A DNA stretch of 64,000 nucleotides, taken from Rotaria sordida (taxonomy: Eukaryota > Rotifera > Eurotatoria > Philodinida > Philodinidae). The notes beneath the pieces were generated by a model that worked only from the letters and a program-made list of their open reading frames with translations, had not been told where the DNA came from and did not search any database. The translations under genes were made by a program, and so were the position numbers. Location of the stretch: assembly GCA_905250125.1 (NCBI GenBank), contig CAJNOL010000730.1, forward strand, positions 1-64,000, in the 5' to 3' direction. How positions within the stretch are numbered: position 1 is the first letter of the stretch; each line of letters opens with the position of its first letter. This document shows positions 1 to 12,488 of this stretch, in pieces.

Positions 1-1002
1 GCAAAGCCGAACCTCATATCTATGGACGGTAAGAAAATTTCAAAATATGTTCATAATCACGAGAAATTAAATATTTTTATTTTTAGTTATTACATTCATC
101 CTGATAGTCCACAAACCGGTGCACAATGGATGAAACAAACCATACTTTTTAATAAAGTTAAAATAACAAATAATCCAATGCAAAATTCTAATCAAGTAAT
201 AGTTTTCTTAATCTTAATTTAGAATTTTTTTATTTTAAATGATTTATTTTGTAAAGATTCTTATAAATTCAATGCATCGATATATACTACGTTTACATAT
301 TGTTCAAGCATCAGATGATTATTCAATACGAACAGGCCCCTTAAGTACATTTGTTTTTGATGAAACTATTTTTATTGCTGTTACTGCTTATCAAAATGAT
401 CAGGTTAATTGAAATAAATTTAGTCAAAACAAAAATTATATTAAATTTGTATTTTTTTTTTAGATAAAAAACTTAAAAATAGATAATAATCCATTTGCAA
501 AAGGTTTTCGTGAACCAACACATGGGAAAAAGTAAATAAAAATTTTAAAAATCAAAATATAAGATTTTTCATAATTCCATTTTATTATAGAAATACTTCA
601 AAATCTCTCAAACGTCTTCAATCAACTTCTTCATTAAATAAATCAATAAAATATGATGAAAAACAACAACGTCTATATAAGAATGATTCTTCATTATTAT
701 CTTCAAATTCATATTCGCCACCATTACATAGTACTGTTGCTGATTCGACAACATCATCATATATAAATAATAGTATTGATAATCAAGAACAAAACAGTGA
801 TACAACAATTTTGAATTTTCCTTCAATATATCATCGTCAATTTCCGTACAATTCTTATCCAAATGATTCATCATCTATGATCTACAATCCAACATATTCA
901 TATATGGGACCAACATCTGGATCATCAATGAATTTTTCTTCCTATGGATATTATCCAACTTCAGTTTATTCAACAAATAATTATAATACACCATTTTTTT
1001 GA
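1..1002 (+). CDS. T-box transcription factor, 3' part (window-edge partial)
   Basis: DNA-binding developmental regulator; only the C-terminal half of the T-box and the tail are in the window. Exons read in phase as 3-28, 87-195, 257-403, 464-531 and 591-1002, giving about 253 residues. Visible T-box landmarks in order: [48 protein letters not shown]-like '[17 protein letters not shown]', and [10 protein letters not shown], which is the family's C-terminal DNA-contact block. The remaining ~130 residues are rich in Ser, Tyr, Pro and Asn and look disordered. The subfamily is uncertain: the wording is closest to Tbx2/3 or Tbx4/5 types but divergent. It lies head-to-tail with a second T-box gene 560 bp downstream, suggesting tandem duplication. 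The stop is TGA at 1000-1002. Confidence 0.9.
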
Positions 1003-1562
1003 TATAGAAAAAAAAACAGAATTTTCGTGTACAAGTCTATATTTAAAATAAAAAAACTTATTAGACTCTAAAAAAAAGACTAACTGAACTTATTAAAGCG
1101 TATATATATCATAAAAATGAATAGTTAATTTAATATCTCAAATGGGATTTTCACACTAGTTATATATATATATATATTCTCTCGAGTATTGATCACATCA
1201 TCACAAAACAATATTGAAATTTTTTTCAATGATTCTCTTTCTGTCTCTCTATTCATAAACGATTATAGTCACACATCATAAAAAAAAACAAAACGTATGC
1301 TTATAGAGTAGTAATAGTTGCAATTGCAATAAATATAAATGGTCTAAATGTTTATTGAAGAAGAAAAAGAAGAAGACAATATTCACTACCTTCAAAAAAG
1401 AATATTTTATTGGATGAATCAATTGATTGGACAAAAAAATATACATATACATTTTTTTTTTCTCTCTCTCTCTTTTTGTCCGTCTGTCTCTCTTGTCTGA
1501 TATCAATTATTTTTAACTTAAACATATAGATACAAACACGAATCAATCGAATTACGTCACAC
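1003..1562. other. Intergenic between the two T-box genes
   Basis: AT-rich spacer of 560 bp with a (TA)n run near 1160-1177, a CT-rich tract near 1455-1475 and poly-T/GAAGAA tracts. It must hold the 3' end of the first T-box transcript and the promoter of the second. I see no conserved motif I can name. Confidence 0.5.
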
Positions 1563-3476
1563 ATGTTATCCTACCTGACACCATCAATGCAAACACAACT
1601 ATCATCATCCGATTCGGCACTTGCCATCTGTTCAACATCTTCAGATGAAGGAAATAAATCATTATATCCAAATGAAAATGATAATAATGGACTTTTGAAT
1701 TCTTCACGTATTTCATATACACATCCACATCCTCACCAATCACCAGTACCATTTGTTTATGGTCATCCATCAACATCAGCATATGGTTTTGGTTTTAGTT
1801 TTTATGATGAAATATCTCCATTTACTGGTAAATATTTAAAGAAAAAAAAACAGAAAAAACAAAATTTTCATTTTCATTAAAATTATTCATATTTATTAAA
1901 TAGATACATCTCGAACATCTTATACATTTGTTCATACAACAAAACGTACTGATCCAAATATTGATGTTAAACTTGAAAATATTGATTTATGGAAACGTTT
2001 TGCTGAACTTGATTTAGAAATGATTATAACAAAAAGTGGAAGGTAAAATAAAACTAAAAAACACTTAATTGTTGTTGTCACTTAAATAGACTAGTGTGTG
2101 TCGTGCTCACCTTATTGTCATAATCTCTTGAGAGATGTGCTTTCACATATTATGAAGTGTTAGATGCATCTGTTCATCAATTGAAATTAATGATGAGTTA
2201 AATAACTAATTGATTTCAGCTTTTTGTTTTTTGTTCTTAACACAACAGTAGATCATAATTATATGAATATATTTAGACGTATGTTTCCAACATTTAAAAT
2301 ATCATTGACTGGACTTGATCCAACAAGTAAATATATTGTTTATATGGATGTTATACCTGTTGATAATCATCGATATAAATATCATAATTCTCAATGGATA
2401 ATTACGGGTGCAGCTGAACCACATAGTAAGTTAAATGTTTTGTGAATTAATATCAAGTAAATAGAGTTTTTTTGTTTCCTTTATTTGATTAGTGCCAGGT
2501 CGATTTTATCCTCATCCGGATAGTAATTCAACTGGTGCACAATTAATGAAACAACCATTATCATTTGGTAAACTTAAATTAACTAATAATACTGCTGATC
2601 AAAATGGACATGTAAATTTTGTTTTGTTTTTAAATGAAATTTAATTGAATTGAAAATTTAGATTGTACTTAATTCAATGCATAAATATATTCCTCGTCTT
2701 CATATTGTACAAGCTTTTAATTCATCTAATACTGATATGAAAGTATCAATGGCACCATTTGATAATATTAATATATTTGTATTTCCAGAAACTCAATTTA
2801 TTGCTGTAACTGCTTATCAAAATGAGGATGTAAATATTATAATAATACTTCTTTCTTTTTTATTTACATTCTTTTTTTTTTCATATTCAAGGTTACTCGA
2901 TTAAAAATTGATCATAATCCTGTAAGTAAAATCTAGAATAATTGAAATAAATTTTACTATTCATTTTTTTTTTCTCATATTATAGTTTGCTAAAGGTTTT
3001 CGTGAAAATAATGGACATTCTAATCGAAAGTAGGAATAAAAAATAAAATTTCATTTTGTATAATAATTATCATTTATAGAGATATAAAATCAACAAAACG
3101 ATGTCTTGATGATGATTATGATCGAAATATATATCCAACACCAGAATCATCAAAACGACGTAAATCAAGTTCAGGTGAAGATGATCAAATACCTCCATCA
3201 CATATTACATCTGTAAATAGTACAGCTAATATACCGGATTCAACAACTTCATTTACAGATTTTTATGAAAATCAATTTCAATCACATTTTTATGATCCTA
3301 GTTTGTATACATCACCTTATTCTCGATTAACTCCAACTTATCCATTTTCTTATACACCGATGGCATCAACTCCTAATACAAATCCATTTTCATTAGCAGC
3401 AGCTGCCGCTGCAAGTCGATACTCATCACCATATTCATTTTCTTCACCTTATTATCAATATCCTACTTCATCGTAA
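1563..3476 (+). CDS. T-box transcription factor, complete
   Basis: Complete tandem relative of the preceding T-box gene. Eight exons join in phase: 1563-1827, 1904-2042, 2277-2425, 2493-2611, 2662-2829, 2892-2921, 2986-3029 and 3080-3476, giving 436 residues. The T-box starts near residue 105 ([20 protein letters not shown]) and runs through [87 protein letters not shown] and [10 protein letters not shown]. The intron of 234 bp inside the T-box is the longest. After the domain comes a basic stretch (KSTKRC, SSKRRK), a likely nuclear signal, then a Ser/Thr/Pro/Tyr-rich tail with a six-alanine run near the end. Family knowledge: T-box proteins bind TCACACCT-type half-sites as developmental activators or repressors. 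The HNSRW-like and KSGRRMFP wording leans to Tbx2/3, but I do not assign an orthologue. Confidence 0.92.
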
Positions 3477-4630
3477 AATTTTCTTTTGTTTGTTTTTTTT
3501 TTATTTGTCAATATAACATTCATGCAAATTTTGTTGTGTTTTCCTTCTTTTTTTTTGCAAAAATATAAACAGAAAATATGAACGGTGTTTCAATAAAGAT
3601 GCAATGGTAAATTCGAGTTCAAAGATGAAATAGAAATTTTTTGAATCAAAATCAAAACAATATTAGTTCTTTCGTATTCTTGTTGCTAATCAAATGTCGA
3701 AATAAATTTTCAGTTGGCTTTCTTTTAAAATTCGATATCATCAACAAAAGATTCTCATAACGAGATATGCAGTAGCTACCAATATTGTTCAATAAGACTT
3801 ATTTTTATTGGGTTACTGCTGTCTTAATTGCTACAAAAAATTCAAATAATGATTCCAATAGAGAAAATGTATAAAATAGAGATATAAGAAAATAAAAATG
3901 GTTATCAGATTTCCAAAATTGAGATATATAGAGAAAACTAAAACATCAGTTTTCTAGCACCTATAACAGTTAAATTTAATTTTATTCACACTACACAAAA
4001 TGATGGGATAAATAATTCTCTTCAATATGAAACATTTCTTAAATCTGTACGATTGTTTTCGATGCAGATAGAGCCATGTCATAGCAGCGTCTGAAGCCGG
4101 TTTTTTTTCTATTTTCGACGAAAAAATTTCATTTGAAACTTTCAATTAAATTATGGTATCTTAAGAAAAAAAAACAGGATCGTATAGAATTTGAAGATGT
4201 CTACTTTTCTAGTGTATTATTTACTCTATCTTCTTATATAGTCTGAAGAAAACTATACTTCTGAGTTGTACATTTTGAAAAACTCACGATTTGGTTTCCA
4301 TGAAAGCTGAAATTTGGAAATCTGATAATCATTTTTATTTTCTTATATTTTTATTTTATTTAGTTTTTCTCGATCTGAATCTTTTCAACAAATAAGATAG
4401 AAGAAAAGAAATGAAAATAAGTCTTGTTGAATAATTTTAGTAGTTATTGTTCTATCGCAAATAAATATTCAAATATGTTATTAGGTTTTTTTTTAAATAA
4501 AAGCTTAGTTATCTTTATTAACTACTCTTCTATCTATTCAAAGAGACCTACTAATGTATCTATAAATACTAGTTAAATAAATAATTAATGTTTATAGAAT
4601 AAAAATAAAGAATCTTGTCTTTCATTTTCT

Positions 4631-5316
4631 TTATATATGACGTGTTAAACCAATATTTTGACCAGCTTGACTTGCACCTTTATTCATTCCGTCGTTGAGT
4701 AAACCAACCATATTTTGTCCAGCACGTAATTGTTCTTCTGTAAACTCACGGACATTACTGTCAGACATTTTTGGACCTAGTATTGGTCCGTTAAAATTTT
4801 TTCTTTGTGCCTGAAAAAAAAAATCGATGAAATATTAATTATAATTATGAATTTTATTATTCACCTGTCGACCAAGGGCATGAATACATTGTGTTACTTG
4901 AGCTATATTTCGCTTCTCAAAAAGATCTACCGTTTGAAATAATTCTGCATCAGGTAAACCATAAGCACGAGCAGCATTTTCTATTCAAGATTTATTTAAT
5001 AAGAAAGAAAAAATAATTTTATCACTTACGAAAAGCTGAAACATTTTCACGTAATTTAAATCCTCCACCTGATGTACAGATCTTGGAAATAGCGCCAGGT
5101 TGAAGTTTATTCATTAATCTATTATTTTACAAAAATATAAATAAAGATTTCTTTTGAACTAATGCAAGAAAAATAAAATAAAACGACATACTTGCATAAG
5201 ATGATGCCATCTTTAAGTGCATCGTCATAAGAACCACTCGGAAATTTTTCTCCAATTACACTTTCAATCCATTGTTGGACCTCTCGATCAAGTTCTGGAT
5301 TACGTTTTCCCGACAT
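4631..5316 (-). CDS. Calponin-homology muscle protein (transgelin/Mp20-like), copy A
   Basis: Small actin-binding protein of the calponin/transgelin/muscle-protein-20 family. Exons on the complement are 5192-5316, 5030-5118, 4865-4980 and 4631-4810 (169 residues). A single CH domain fills most of it: WIESVIGEKFP, DALKDGIILCKLMNKLQPG, FKLRENVSAF, AYGLPDAELFQTVDLFE, then a C-terminal calponin-like repeat (FTEEQLRAGQNMVGLLND followed by GMNKGASQAGQNIG) and TRHI-stop. Exon lengths 125, 89, 116 and 180 match those of copy B at 8173-9336 exactly, so the two are tandem duplicates. The chosen ATG directly follows a splice-acceptor-like TTAG; copy B has an additional upstream coding exon whose counterpart here is decayed (5856-5906). 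The likely role is actin filament bundling or muscle regulation. Confidence 0.9.
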
Positions 5317-6754
5317 CTAATTGATTCCAATATGTGTAGATGATTGCCAGACAAGTACTAGATAGAACGATGAATAAATAATATAAAGAAAAAAAGACGA
5401 GCGAGCAAAAAAAAAGAGGAACGACACAAGTGATTATGATCGATAGAAAGGGTGATACATTTGTCAATATCTTAAGAGAAACCTAAGTTCATGGTTGGTT
5501 GCAAGAAGAAATATGATGGATATTGTGAAAACAACTGTCATGTGCATTCGTTTACTAATGTCAGTGATAGTAATTTCAATGATCTCTCATAATAGGATGT
5601 AGCTGTTAGTTACTTGTTTATATTTTCAATCGAATGAGATGGAACAACTATGACTTATATTATAGTCTAATTCAAAAATAATTCATATGTATTTATATAT
5701 AGGCACTCGCAAGAAAAAGAAAAAATATGTATATATATAACTGACTGATTGTAAATATTAGATCTTACTGGTGTTTTATCGTTACATCTGAACTATCAAG
5801 TAACTTGTTCATATATTTGACACAAATAAAAATGTTAAGTCGAAATTTCTATTAACTTTACTTGATTCTCAGTCAATGATTCATAGAAAAGTCCATGGAA
5901 TGACTTGTTTTTCAATCTCAATATACAGTAAACAGAAATCACAGCTTTAGACTAATGAGGCAACCTCAACGAGTATCATCAAATAATACTATGGATAGTG
6001 ACATGATGATATATAATAGTAGACGCAGAGAAAAAAAAGAATGACGCAGAAGAAAAGAAATATACGATAAGAACAATATTGGTTATTTACAGGAAGGAAG
6101 ACCTTTTTTTTTCTATAGGTTATAGCTGATAGATGAAGTAATGTTGAAAAGTGTCATGTTTTGGAATATTGAATATAATGAATGTTTCAAATAAAACAAT
6201 TGAATTCTGAGACTTGATATTGATTGCAATATTCATAGAGTTATTTTATCGTTTCTAAGCAAACTAATTCGTATCAAATATTTTATCTTATGTTCTTCAT
6301 CATCCAGTTAGTTCTCTTGAAAGTTACAGGTAGAGCTGAAGTACAACGTAGTGTAATATATTGCTAGGTAATATATAATCAAAAACCATTATCAGATTGA
6401 ATAACATCAAAGTTACTTTCTTAAAACAACTTGCATTATCTCCTTTATGTTATATCAGTAATGTTTTATTATCATGAACAGTAACGATTATTGCAACTCT
6501 AGGACAATATTACTATAAACAGTGACGTCAACTATTCTCGTCAATATAATTTTATAAAAACATGGATACTTTCTTTTTTGTAATTTGAGTAAATGATACT
6601 TTCACATAGAAATCTTTTTGTTCTTGTATTTGAAATCTGTCTACTTATCATTATATTGTATATAGTTGTTAGTACAAAAAAACCGTGATATAGTTATTAG
6701 TTTCCTAAGATTGAATTCTTTATTGAATAAATAAAACAATAATATATGTGTCGA
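5317..6754. other. Non-coding interval upstream of calponin copy A
   Basis: About 1.4 kb without a credible reading frame apart from the relic exon at 5856-5906. The rest is AT-rich with many short ORF-less stretches. It contains no repeat or RNA gene that I recognise. Confidence 0.5.
5856..5906 (-). pseudogene. Decayed first coding exon of calponin copy A
   Basis: These 51 bp align without a gap to the first coding exon of copy B (9286-9336). Read in the same frame they give KSFHGLFYESLTENQVK against MSHVGPAYGSLAANQAK; G, Y, SL, NQ and the final K are kept. The ATG has become AAG, and the splice donor after the last codon has changed from GTGAAA to TTAATA. No in-frame ATG lies upstream before a stop. 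A GTAAAG two codons before the end could act as a weak donor, so the segment might still be transcribed as 5' UTR. Confidence 0.6.
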
Positions 6755-7368
6755 TTAAATATCATTTTCAAGCAAGATTAAAGCAATAAGAATAGGTAAA
6801 ATAGATGAATAAAGATTGAGAGGAGGTTCATTAATATTTATTTCAGACGATGATGATTTGATAAAATTAATTAAACTACGAAGTTCAACCATTCCAATAG
6901 AATCTTCAAGAAATGAATAAAGACGATTAAGTTTATTGATTCGTGTTGAATTTGTATCTCGTGCAAGATCAACCAGCAGTTGAAGACTAATTTCGTGTTC
7001 TTCTTGTTGTTCATTCATATGTGAATGTAATGATGATAATGATGATGATGATACTAATGGTGGTAATTGAATATTATGTAGATTAGTAAGAAGATTTTCA
7101 ACAGAAGAACTGCTTAATGTACGCTGTTGTGATCGACGTTGTCGACTATGGGATCGTTGACGATCGTCACATACAATGGAGCTGTCTGATAATTCTGATG
7201 ATGCTCTAATAGTTTCAGTATAAGTTGACCGATTTCCATTTTTTTCTCGGATTTGTGGCTAAAAAACAAAAAGTCTCTAGATTGATATAAAATTGACAGA
7301 AAAATACTTTTTCCACTTGAGATTGATGTTTAGATATTGAAGAAATATTTTCAGATTTTGATTGAGTA
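6755..7368 (-). CDS. Unrecognised protein, 3' exons only
   Basis: The last exon (6755-7258 on the complement) is open for 168 codons: a polar N-terminal part with Ser and Arg runs (RSHSRQRRSQQRTLSSSS, then SSSSSSLHSH), followed by an acidic/helical part (EEHEISLQLLVDLARD, LNRLYSFLEDSIGMVELRSL) and a hydrophobic C-terminus ending ILPILIALILLENDI. An upstream exon at 7308-7368 (TQSKSENISSISKHQSQVEK) joins in phase through a 49-bp GT-AG intron. I cannot find the 5' exon(s) in 7369-8172. The hydrophobic end could be a tail anchor or simply a helix. No family is recognised. It is sandwiched between the two calponin copies, so either it was there before the duplication or it moved in afterwards. 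Confidence 0.5.
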
Positions 7369-8172
7369 CCTATGACAGATGAAAAAATTCAATCTTTTCT
7401 TGTTCATCAAAATTAGAAATCAAGATAAGGATACTATATGTTTCTTCTTTTAATTTTGAAATGTAAACGAAAATTTCAGTGGTAACTTTTCATTTTGAAA
7501 TAATATGACTGATCATTGAAGTCATGACATTTATCATACAAGAGAAAATATTGAATTTCGTTAAATCTTACTTTGGATTAGAAGATTCTCTTTAATAAAT
7601 TATTTTCTAACAAAATTGAAACTTTCATTAGTATATATTTACATCAAAATATACCTAGTTTTTAGGATTTTGAATTGAAAATATTAAAAGAATGATGTCA
7701 ACATTCGTGCTGGATTTTCAAAATCCTAAAAACATCTTTGAAAATTCTCGAAAGGTTTAGATTTTGTTGAAAAAAACTTTTTATTAAAAATGATGATAAT
7801 AAATATGACACAATAAAAGAATCCGAGTCTTCTATTGCAGAGAATGATTTAGAATAACATCATTATATCTTGCAGTGATTTTATTTAAACCAAGTTATGT
7901 ATCTTCTACGACACATTAATGTATATACCTATACGTATTTATCATTCGACAATGGCAATAAACTTCAATGATCATAGCAATTCCGTCATATTATTTCAAT
8001 AAGCAAAAAAATACGCGAAAAAAAAATCAGTTTTTATTCAAAATTTTCTTATTATTGACACTCATCATATTTCTTTATTTGAAAAAATGGTTAATTATTA
8101 ATAGAATTACAAAAAGCATCTGCAAAAAACATCTCTTTCTAGTTTATTATTTTATTATCATTATTTTATCAT
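7369..8172. other. AT-rich interval between unknown gene and calponin copy B
   Basis: About 800 bp. It should contain the missing 5' part of the unrecognised - strand gene, but no exon stands out. A short inverted similarity (CCTAGTTTTTAGGATTTTGAA near 7650 and CAAAATCCTAAAAAC near 7720) may form a hairpin. Otherwise nothing recognisable. Confidence 0.4.
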
Positions 8173-9336
8173 TTATATATGACGTGATAGACCAAAATTT
8201 TGGCCAGATTGATTCGCACCTTTAGTCATGCCTTCATTGAGTAAACCAAGTGTGCTTTGTCCAGCACGAAATTGTTCTTCAGTAAAATCGCGTACATTAG
8301 CATCAGACATTTTCGGACCAAGAGTTGGTCCATTAAATTTTTTTTTCTGTGCCTTAAGAGATAAAAAGTCGTGTAAATATATCACCATTTCAAAAACAAA
8401 AAAAATCCAATCACTCACAGTTCGACCAAGTGCAAAAATACACTGAGTTACTTGAGGAATATTATGTTTTTCAAAAAGGTCAATAGTTTGAAAGAGTTCA
8501 GCATCACTTAGACCATAAGCACGAGCGGCATTTTCTATTAGAATTATTTAGAGATATTAATTAATAATTAACTTATAAAAGTATCACTCACGAAAAAGTG
8601 AGATATTCTCACGTAATTTGAATGATCCACCTGATGCAGCAAATTTCGGAATAGCACCCGGTTGAAGTTTGTTCATTAATCTGTTGTTGGTTTTTTTTTA
8701 AATATACATCACGAATTATAATTAAAAAACAAACAAAGGACGAAGAAAACATACTTGCACAAGATAACACCATCTTTCAGTGCATCTTCATAAGGACCAC
8801 TCGGAAATTTCTCTCCGATTATAGCTTCAACCCATTCTTGTACCCCTCGATCAAGATTTGGATCACGTTTTGCTGCGATCTAAACAACCGGCGGTTATCA
8901 GACAGATATCATTCAAATGCAAAAAAGAAAGAAAATCCACAGTTAGAAAGATGTTATTAATCATATTCTTAGAATTCTTTCTAGGATGATGTATTCTCTC
9001 TTGATATAATTTTAATTCTACAATAGGTTACTAGTCTATAGTTCGAAACTATCATTGTTCATAATCTATTGACTTACTCTGTTGGCTAATAAAAAATTAG
9101 CACTATCATTATCATTCTCTGCATGAGAAAAAAACCCTTCAAGCATATATTTCTATAAACAGAGATAACAAAAGAGAAATGAAAGACAACATGTACTAGT
9201 GATAATGCACTACTTCTTTTTATGTTCATCTAGTTGTTAACTCATGTCTGGCAAAGAAAGAGATTCCATCAACTGTCTATTTCACCTTTGCTTGATTAGC
9301 AGCCAATGATCCATATGCAGGTCCAACATGAGACAT
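8173..9336 (-). CDS. Calponin-homology muscle protein, copy B
   Basis: Paralogue of copy A with its intron phases intact. Exons on the complement: 9286-9336, 8755-8879, 8592-8680, 8419-8534 and 8173-8352, in phase, 186 residues. The N-terminus is MSHVGPAYGSLAANQAK, spliced to IAAKRDPNLDRGVQEW, a layout typical of calponin/transgelin N-termini. The CH domain runs VEAIIGEKFPSG..ALKDGVILCKLMNKLQPG, FKLRENISLF, AYGLSDAELFQTIDLFE, with a C-terminal repeat (LLNEGMTKGANQSGQNFG) and SRHI-stop. The first intron is 406 bp, the others 45-75 bp. A GTAAGT site near 9075 suggests an alternative exon in the first intron, but I see no convincing frame. It acts on actin filaments; the tissue is not inferable. 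Confidence 0.9.
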
Positions 9337-11030
9337 GTTCTTCAAGTGAATATGCGCACAGTAATAATAAAGAGTCACTGCCAAAGAAAGAGTGATAATA
9401 ACAAGAAACACGACTATGTATTTATACCAATATAATTGTATTCATAGAGAAAAAGAAGAAAAAAAATATCGGCTAAAAGTAAATGAGTAATGTTTCCGTC
9501 TACAGATGTTCACATAAGAGTACAGAATAATGACGATATTGACATATTCTATAAGAAAGGATTGATCTAGAACGACTTGTATAACAGATAGATAGAGAGA
9601 AGTAAACAAAGATTTTCTTAATACAAACATGAAGGAAACAATCATTTCGTCATGTACAAACTATCTTATATATTAATCATCTTTATGTAGGCGGGTATAA
9701 TATGGTATTTTCTATTTTCCTTTTAATCACACACTAGGATGCCATCTATAATAATGTACTTTTGATGAATAGACGCGTGGGAACATTACTAAAAAAAACC
9801 GACTTATTAATCTTTGTCAAGGATGATTAATAACATCATTCAATACAATACTGATTTCATACGTATATGTATATAAATAGACGATGATGATATCAATAAC
9901 AATAACTCTTTTAATATTTAAATATTTAGTATTCTTGTAAGAATTTAAACGAAACTTGTTCGCTAATCAGAGTGTATTATTTTTTAGCGAATACAATCAA
10001 TTTTTTTTACTTTTTTTTCTATTCAATTATTATCATATATGACTCCATAAAAAGTCATGTATAGATGCTTGTTGTTCAAATGTAACAAATATATATCTCA
10101 TTACATGCATTTGATTACCTTTCGATTGAGAGCAATGTCCATTCCATACGCTGGCATTGTTGATTCAGTGATACGACAACGACTGATTAATAATAAATAG
10201 TATGATTTATTTCAATGTAGCCGAAAAAAAAAGTTATATCGGATTGATCACTATGTGGAATATACACCATAGAATGATGATTACTTGACAATAAGTTAAC
10301 TGAATGAATGAGCGACAAGCATTTCTGCCTGCAATAATTATAACATGGTTTGTTATTGTTCACGTAATCCGAGTCGAGTAATATATATTTATGCACTTAG
10401 GTAAAGATAAGAGGAAAAGAGGATGGAATCTCCGAGTTGATGACCTCCAACTAACTCGACTAATGAGAATAGGAAATCAGATCCATCAAGAGAATCTTTT
10501 CTTCTTTGCTTCTAATTCTTTCTTTTTTCTTGTATCCTTCCTTTTTTTCTATTACTTCAGCTAAGACAAAAGATAGTGTAATAAAGAAATAATATTATGG
10601 TACCTTGACCTAAGAAGACAAACTGATAATAGAATCCAATCATCGTTATCTTAGTGCAGTAAAGAAAATTATCCTTGTACAATCTATTTGAAAGTTATTT
10701 CTGTCGTTTACATCATAAATGATGTTTGTACGTATTTCCATGCTATTAAAATCTACTTGTAACGAATAAATTGATTTGATTCTCTAAAATAATACCATCA
10801 ATATTTCATCGTATTCTTGTTTATCATATGTAATATTGGTCAATATTATAAGTTCACCTGAGATTTTTTGTGACCTCCAAACACTCCATAGCATTATACT
10901 TTCCCAGAAAAATGACATCATAGTTTGACCTCTTTCTCTCTCTCTTTCGTTATACATCTGATTTTCTTTTGTTGCATTATTATTTTTTCCTTCTATTACA
11001 TTTATCTACTTTATAGGACGAGCCTTTGCG
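9337..11030. other. Long non-coding interval
   Basis: About 1.7 kb, AT-rich, with frames of at most about 70 codons that have low-complexity composition. It holds the presumed promoter of calponin copy B. A CT/TC-rich run sits near 10930-10950. Nothing else recognised. Confidence 0.45.
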
Positions 11031-11965
11031 TCGGAAGACAAGAAAAATTAAATTGTAGTGTTATTAAAAAATTATAGATGCCAGAGAACAGTAGCGAGGA
11101 AGTTTAGTGCGTCACAAAACTGCGCAAAAAATGTGTCCAAAAAAGTTAAGATAGGTCTATGCCAAAGGACAACGTCGAAAACGTTTGTCTACTAGAAAAG
11201 ATGGTTGTCGACTATTACGATTGTGTAAAGAAAGGTCGAACAAAAAGTAGTCGACAATTTTCATCTGAATTGGTATTACTAAATGGTAAAACATTATCGG
11301 CTCGCACAGTCTATTATCAACTGTTGGATAGTGAATACAAAAGTTATACTGTCAAACGTAAACCGTTTTGTAATGCTATACAAAAGAAAAACGTCTTGAG
11401 CTTGCGAATAATCATATTCATGAATTGCCCAATAACTGAAAATACGTTATCTGGAGCGATGAGGCTCATTTTGAACTATTTAATTGCAAGAATCGTACAT
11501 TAGTCCGACGAACAATGAGCAAAAATGAAAAATCATTTAGTTTCATCTTTTATCGAGGCCGATTAAACAGTCCTACTTATATTCAGATCATTGGTGAGGC
11601 TCTATCCTTATTCGTTGAAGACACATTCAACTTGCAACGTGATAATTAGGTTTTGATGCATGATAATGCTTTATCGTATATCTCAAAATTTGCTATCGAT
11701 TATTTCGAAAGAAACAACATTTCTCTTATGAATTGATCGTCTGCGTCATCAGTTGTCAACTACAACGAAAACTTATAAGATATGATTAATGATTGTCTAA
11801 AATCCATGCAACCCGAGAACTTAACAGAGTCTAGAGACATGATTTATCAAATATGGATCGATTTCAGTCAGAAGATGTGCAAAACACTGGTTAATTCCAT
11901 GTCATGTCGACTGGAACATTGTCAAACGGTTCGTGAAGGAAAAGTGAATAAATATTGCTAAAGCA
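11031..11965 (+). pseudogene. Tc1/mariner-family transposase relic
   Basis: Degenerate transposase with at least two frameshifts and several stops. Fragments in order: a helix-turn-helix-like part near 11065-11160 (VRHKTAQKMCPKKLR), a basic stretch near 11160-11230, then SRQFSSELVLLNGKTLSART and SYTVKRKPFCNAIQ, a frame change near 11385, ELPNNWKYVIWSDEAHFELF at about 11420-11485 (first catalytic Asp region of the DDE/D fold), VLMHDNALSYIS near 11650-11690 (second Asp), and a degraded NENL.DMINDCLKSM near 11765-11810 where the third acidic residue would be expected. Families of this kind cut and paste at TA sites. No clear terminal inverted repeats are visible here, so the ends are uncertain. 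It is certainly non-functional as it stands. Confidence 0.8.
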
Positions 11966-12488
11966 GCGAAAGATTTTGTTATGAAAACTTCGATTGACCT
12001 TATAATTTTGATCGATGAAAAAGTGTTGTTTGTTTGGTATCTGCTGTCTTTTCATGATAACAATAGTTAGATATTGTAGATGAAATACATATTCATAGAT
12101 AGGATAGCTGACTCTACAACACTTACATATGTACTTCTTAAATGATGTCTTAGTAATCGATAACAAAATAAAAAAAATTCTGTGTATAGGATAAACCTAT
12201 AGTTTTGGTCGTTACTATAGTTAATAAATTTCTAATAGATTTTTTTTTTTAAAAGTTTGTTTTGACAAGATAAATATCATTTTGTCAAAGATTCTATCTA
12301 TAACTACACATGTTCATCTCGACGTGTCAATGTTATATTTTGCTGAATACATTCGTTAAATTGAACATCAAGACATAACAACATTCAATAAGTCTTTATT
12401 TTATATTTATTTAAAAAAATTCACTAGAAACGATCAAACTTTTAAATCTGAATCATAGTTTTCTATGATTTATTATTTATCAGGCATT

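Noticed and set aside
1276..1564. - strand frames between the T-box genes
   Set aside because: Coded by CT-rich and poly-A/T tracts; no protein-like features.
6755..7018. Starting the unknown - strand gene at the ATG at 7018
   Set aside because: The frame stays open for 80 codons upstream of it and an in-phase upstream exon exists, so that ATG is probably internal.
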